Below are positions 60,521 through 64,000 of a stretch of 64,000 nucleotides of DNA, one piece after another. The translations under genes and the position numbers were made by a program. Origin of the DNA: Nesterenkonia xinjiangensis (lineage in GTDB: Bacteria > Actinomycetota > Actinomycetes > Actinomycetales > Micrococcaceae); the NCBI RefSeq assembly GCF_013410745.1, contig NZ_JACCFY010000001.1, positions 682,001 to 746,000 of the forward strand, in the 5' to 3' direction. Under the pieces are notes generated by a model. The model did not search any database and was not told the DNA's origin. It saw only the letters and a program-made list of their open reading frames with translations. Every line of letters begins with the position of its first letter. Within the stretch, counting starts at the first letter, position 1.

Positions 60521-61266
60521 TGTCCGCACCGAAGCGTCAGCTCAGACGACGGCTCTCCGACGGCGAGCAGGTGACCGGGTGCCTGCTGAGGATGCCGGCC
60601 GAGGAGACGGTGGAGATGCTCGGCGTCGCCGGATTCGACTTTGTGCTCATCGACTGTGAGCACGGCCCGGCCGACGTCACCGCGCTGCGACAGCACATCG
60701 CCCTGGCTCAGCTGCACGGCATGGCACCTCTGGTGCGGGTCGGGCTCCATGAGCATCAGCTCATCCTGCGTGCCCTGGACCAGGGTGCCGAAGGCATCGT
60801 GGCCCCGCACATCGACACAGCCTCCGATGCGGATGAGCTCGTCGACGCCGTGCACTACCCCCCGCTGGGCCACCGAGGCTTCGCGACCTACTCACGGGCG
60901 GGCCGATTCGGCACCGTCTCGGCCGACGAACACCACGCACGATCACGGCAGGAGACCTTGGTCATCGCGATGCTGGAGTCCCCGGAAGCCGCGGGGAACG
61001 CGGGAGAGATCCTCAGGCGCCCCGGGGTGGACGGCTGCCTGATCGGCACCGCGGATCTGCGGGCGTCCCTCGACTCCGGCAGCCTCACCTTCGCCGAGGC
61101 CTTGGCGCTGATCCGGCGTCAGTCCTGGGATGCAGGAAGCTTCAGAGCCGATCTGGCCTCCTCGCGCACGGATGCGGAGAAGGCACTGGACGACGGCGCC
61201 CAGCTCGTCGTCTACAACCTGGCCCACATCATGATGGACCTCTTCGGCACGCTCAGGGGATCCTGA
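60517..61266 (+). CDS. HpcH/HpaI-family aldolase
   Basis: Class II 2-oxo-acid-type aldolase, 249 residues. Catalytic His and acid in VLIDCEHGPADV, Arg in PLVRVGLHEH, metal Glu in MLESPEAAGN and metal Asp in GTADL. Family members split 4-hydroxy-2-oxo acids into pyruvate and an aldehyde. As last gene of the dehydrogenase-SDR-aldolase unit it probably performs the C-C cleavage that feeds central metabolism. ATGATG offers two adjacent starts. Confidence 0.88.
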   Translation: MMSAPKRQLRRRLSDGEQVTGCLLRMPAEETVEMLGVAGFDFVLIDCEHGPADVTALRQHIALAQLHGMAPLVRVGLHEHQLILRALDQGAEGIVAPHIDTASDADELVDAVHYPPLGHRGFATYSRAGRFGTVSADEHHARSRQETLVIAMLESPEAAGNAGEILRRPGVDGCLIGTADLRASLDSGSLTFAEALALIRRQSWDAGSFRADLASSRTDAEKALDDGAQLVVYNLAHIMMDLFGTLRGS

Positions 61267-61270
61267 CCTC

Positions 61271-61335
61271 CTGAGCACAGACGTGGACGGTGGCCGGACC
61301 TCATGGGTCTGACCACCGTCCACGTCTGTGTTCAG
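61271..61335. terminator. Long bidirectional terminator hairpin
   Basis: A 23-bp stem (61271-61293 and 61313-61335) with a single G-T pair and a 19-base loop that can pair further. It lies between the convergent aldolase and hydrolase genes and overlaps the hydrolase stop codon. Confidence 0.9.
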
Positions 61336-62048
61336 GTCCGCAACCAGCTCTCGACGCCGGCGACGACCCCCTGCGGATCCTCCAGGGTCAACAGGTGCCC
61401 TCTCTCCGGCAGCACGGTCAGGCGCGAGCCAGGCACCAGCGACTCCATCTCCCGGTGCGTGGCGACGGGACACAGCGCGTCCCTGCCCCCGGCGACGATC
61501 ATCGTCGGGACGCTGACCTTGGCAAGGGCGGCGCGCTCATCGACGCGAGTGGACTGCATCATCAGCTGGCTGGCCAGATCGGCGTCCCCGACCTCGTCCG
61601 CCATGTCCAGGACCATCGCCTCCAGAGCGTCGCGCGTGTCCGGAGCCAGGAGCGCCGGCAGCAGCTCCTCCTGGAGCTGCCGCGACGACGCGCCTGCCGT
61701 CAGCCGCTCCCTCAGTGCCTGCCAGCTCCTGAGCTGGCCCGGCGTCGGTGCACAGGGATTGGTCGCCATCAGACACAGACGCGACACGCGCCAGGGCGCG
61801 GTGCGAACCATGGCCATCGCCACGATCCCGCCGAGACTCAGCCCCGCGGGAGCGAATCGATCGGGCAGCCTCTCCAGCAGGCCGTCCACACAGTCCTCGA
61901 TGCTGGAACCGGTCAGCGACTCGCTGCGAAGCTCTCTCGTGACTCCCTGCGCTTCGAGTCTGGCGATGACCGGTTCCCACATCCGGGATGAGCAGTTCAT
62001 CCCCGGCAGGAACACCACCGGCCCCTCGGACGGCTGCACATCCCTCAC
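61332..62048 (-). CDS. Alpha/beta hydrolase of the catabolic island
   Basis: Cytoplasmic hydrolase, 238 residues, like enol-lactonases and small carboxylesterases. Opening VVFLPGMNCSSRMWEPV, nucleophile AGLSLGGIVA, catalytic Asp in VAGGRDALCPV and His in ERGHLLTLEDP. I start at the GTG at 62048, whose G is shared with the permease stop (TAGTG); the longer ATG frame lies inside the permease gene in another frame. Its role may be lactone or ester opening. Confidence 0.83.
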   Translation of the reverse strand: MRDVQPSEGPVVFLPGMNCSSRMWEPVIARLEAQGVTRELRSESLTGSSIEDCVDGLLERLPDRFAPAGLSLGGIVAMAMVRTAPWRVSRLCLMATNPCAPTPGQLRSWQALRERLTAGASSRQLQEELLPALLAPDTRDALEAMVLDMADEVGDADLASQLMMQSTRVDERAALAKVSVPTMIVAGGRDALCPVATHREMESLVPGSRLTVLPERGHLLTLEDPQGVVAGVESWLRT

Positions 62049-62932
62049 TACTTGCCAGCCCCTTCTGAGAGGCCTGCCACCAGGTACTTCTGGGCGACGA
62101 ACGCGAACAGGACGACCAGCAGGGTCAGAAGGATGGACGCCGCTCCGACCTGCTGCAGCATGGGCAGGGTCTGGCCCAGCTGCGAGGCGATGAACAGCGG
62201 AACCGTCATGGCCTGGGAATCCGTCAGGATCAGCGGTGTCAGGTACTCCTGGAAAGCGAAGAGGAACATGAAGACCCCTGCCGTGAGGATTCCCGGTCCC
62301 ATCATGGGGATGATGACCCTCCGCAGGGCTTGGAAGCGGGTGCACCCATCGATCATGGCGGCCTCATCCACCTCCTCCGGAAGCCTCACGAAGAAGTTTC
62401 TCAGCAGCCAGATGCTGAATGGCTGGTTGATCGCCACCAGGGCCGCCGAGAGCGCCAAGGTCGTGTCGTGGATGCCGAACTATCGGGACAGCTCGTACAT
62501 GGGCAGGACCACGGCCAGACGAGGCAGAGCCCGGAAGACGAGCGCGATGATGAGCAGGATCGCCGAGACGTACCCGGGCGCTCTCGCCAGGGCGTAGGCT
62601 GCCGGCAGCCCGATGACCAGGGCCACGATCGTGCTGATCACCGCGACGCCGAAGGTGTTGAGCAGGTACTGATAGAAGTTGGTCGCCTGCCACAGATCGA
62701 CGAACGCTTCCAGCGTCGGTTCGTAGGTCATGACAGGCGGGCTGACGAAAGCGACGTTCGTCGGCTTCGTCACTGACAGGATCGTCCAGATGAACGGCGC
62801 CAACATCGCCAGACAGACGCCGGCGAGGAAGAGTCCGCTCATCATCGGCGTCGCGCTGCGTCGGTGCCCGGCACTCCGCTGCCTGGAGACTCTGGACTTC
62901 CCCCTGACGATCATCTCTGCTGTGCCCGTCAT
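62048..62932 (-). pseudogene. MalG-type ABC sugar permease interrupted by an in-frame amber codon
   Basis: Reading frame of 294 codons for a carbohydrate ABC permease with six helices. The first 150 codons (to PMYELSR) are followed by TAG at 62480-62482, after which the same frame continues FGIHDTTLALSAALVAINQPFS, an EAA loop (EEVDEAAMIDGCTRFQALRRVIIPMMGPG) and the C-terminal helices to 62048. No bases are lost or gained. A CAG to TAG change would explain it, as Gln fits well there. Either the permease is lost, the stop is read through, or this is a sequencing error. ATGA overlap with the MalF-type gene. Confidence 0.85.
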
Positions 62933-63798
62933 AGGCTCCTCGCCTCCTTGATCGTGTTGCGAAGGAAGGGGATGAGCATGATGAGCATGATCACGATCGT
63001 CAGCACATTGATGACGCTCCCCAGTCCCAGCTGCTGGCCACCGTCTTGGAAAGCCATGTTGTAGGTGTACAGGGCAATTGATTCATTGCCGTTGAGAATG
63101 GCGTTCGGAGCCAGCGGTATCAGATTGTCGAAGACTCTCAGGACATCCATGATGGAAATGATGGCGACGAACCCGACCATCCCTCTGATGCTGGGCAGAA
63201 TCACGTGGAAATGCTTTCCGAGGGTGCCTGCCCCGTCGATCTTCGCCGCCTCGATGATCTCCTGTGGGACACCTTGGAGACCCGCCAGAAGGATCAGCAT
63301 GGAGAAGGGAAGCATCGCCCAGATGACGTTCAGAGCGATCATGATCCGGTTGGGCCACCTGTCCGTGAACCACAGGAGATCGTCCTGGCCGAACCATCCG
63401 AGGATCAGGTTCGCCACACCTCCGAAGTTGGTGTCGAAGAGCCACGAGAACATCGTGGCGCCCACGACGTTGGGAATCACGTAGGAGATGAGGAGGATCC
63501 CCAGGACCAGGGGCCTCATGCGACCGAGGTTGTTCACGAGCACAGCCAGGATGTAGCCGAGGACGATGACGACGAGCATGACGATCAGCGTGAGACCCAC
63601 GGTGAACACCACAGATGCCGCGAATCGCGGATCCGTGAGTGCCAGCATGTAGTTGTCCAGACCGACGAACGTCCCAGGCTCCCCGTAGTTGACGTCTTTC
63701 AGGCTCCACTCGACCGTCCGATACATCGGTACGAGCAGGAGACCGAACATCACCAACAGGCTCGGCAAGATCAGAATCCAGTATTCGCGTCTACTCAT
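62929..63798 (-). CDS. MalF-type ABC sugar permease
   Basis: Inner-membrane permease, 289 residues with six helices, for a carbohydrate or polyol importer. The EAA loop (VPQEIIEAAKIDGAGTLGKHFHVILPSIRG) that contacts the ATPase is intact. I use the ATG at 63798, preceded by GAAGGG; a GTG one codon earlier is possible. It partners with the interrupted MalG-type protein. No ATPase gene is seen in the window, so a shared MsmK/UgpC-type ATPase is likely. Confidence 0.92.
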   Translation of the reverse strand: MSRREYWILILPSLLVMFGLLLVPMYRTVEWSLKDVNYGEPGTFVGLDNYMLALTDPRFAASVVFTVGLTLIVMLVVIVLGYILAVLVNNLGRMRPLVLGILLISYVIPNVVGATMFSWLFDTNFGGVANLILGWFGQDDLLWFTDRWPNRIMIALNVIWAMLPFSMLILLAGLQGVPQEIIEAAKIDGAGTLGKHFHVILPSIRGMVGFVAIISIMDVLRVFDNLIPLAPNAILNGNESIALYTYNMAFQDGGQQLGLGSVINVLTIVIMLIMLIPFLRNTIKEARSL

Positions 63799-63840
63799 CA
63801 CGGCCCTTCACAGATCGCCCCGAAAGCTCTTGGGGACCCT

Positions 63841-64000
63841 TCACTCGGCATCCAGCACGTCCTGAGCATCGTCCTGCATCCGCTCCGCACCATCCTCAGG
63901 AGTGAGGTCGCCGTTGAACACCTGCGCGATGATCGGCAGGATGGCGTTGCCGACGCGGGGGATGTACGGGTGCGGCTCCACTGGCGGCGCAGAGCCGATC
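63841..64000 (-). CDS. Sugar-type ABC solute-binding protein, C-terminal fragment
   Basis: The frame runs from the window edge to a TGA at 63841-63843 and encodes about 53 residues ending in a pattern typical of family 1 receptors (VGNAILPIIAQVFNGDLTPEDGAERMQDDAQDVLDAE in part). It precedes the two permease genes after about 40 bases. The rest is outside the window. Confidence 0.8.
   Translation of the reverse strand, partial: IGSAPPVEPHPYIPRVGNAILPIIAQVFNGDLTPEDGAERMQDDAQDVLDAE

Overview
The window is high-GC DNA with dense, mostly co-directional operons, many GTG starts and 1-14 bp gene overlaps. Strongly acidic exported proteins, an IdeR/Fur/GntR/PadR/TetR/LacI regulator set, a ureABCFGD order without ureE, GTP-type PEP carboxykinase and a fruRKA-ptsI-ptsH block all point to an actinobacterium. 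A salt-tolerant member of the Micrococcales (Micrococcaceae, Nesterenkonia-like) is my best guess, but this is inference from style, not from a marker gene. I see no insertion sequence, prophage, CRISPR array or rRNA.

Layout. 1-2.5 kb: the end of an OFA-type MFS transporter and an acetyl-esterase-like hydrolase. 2.6-10.8 kb: two siderophore-type Fe(III) importers on the minus strand, one with a fused FhuB-like permease. 11.2-12.6 kb: a PadR regulator, its palindromic operator and a partner membrane protein. 12.9-20.0 kb: a GntR-controlled divergent cluster with a creatininase-family amidohydrolase, a complete tripartite tricarboxylate transporter (TctCBA), a secreted LpqC-like esterase and an AbgA-like M20 amidohydrolase. 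20.3-24.1 kb: a third FecCD-type importer with a SAM methyltransferase. 24.1-37.5 kb: a nitrogen block, with urtABCDE, an NCS1 permease, two TetRs and a Fur-family protein in one overlapping minus-strand run, and ureABCFGD divergent from it. 37.6-44 kb: pckG, tRNA-Arg, a DUF2207 protein, an aldo/keto reductase and a GNAT enzyme. 44-50.2 kb: fructose PTS plus general PTS proteins EI and HPr. 50.3-53.9 kb: a SixA-like phosphatase, a receiver-less winged-helix regulator, upp, tadA and apt. 53.9-64 kb: tRNA-Ser followed by a LacI-controlled catabolic island.

How the genes work together. Urea is imported by UrtABCDE and split by urease; the adjacent NCS1 permease probably brings in a related nitrogen compound. 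Fructose enters through FruA, is phosphorylated via PtsI and HPr, and is passed to FruK. The 54-64 kb island combines an ABC sugar-type importer, a HisD-superfamily dehydrogenase of the sulfopropanediol-dehydrogenase type, an SDR, an HpcH/HpaI aldolase, a nitrilase-type amidase, a bicupin, a double NTF2-like protein and an alpha/beta hydrolase. Two matching LacI-type operators sit just downstream of the -10 elements of its two divergent promoters. Its substrate is not obvious, and one permease gene carries an in-frame amber stop, so this is the region I would examine first.
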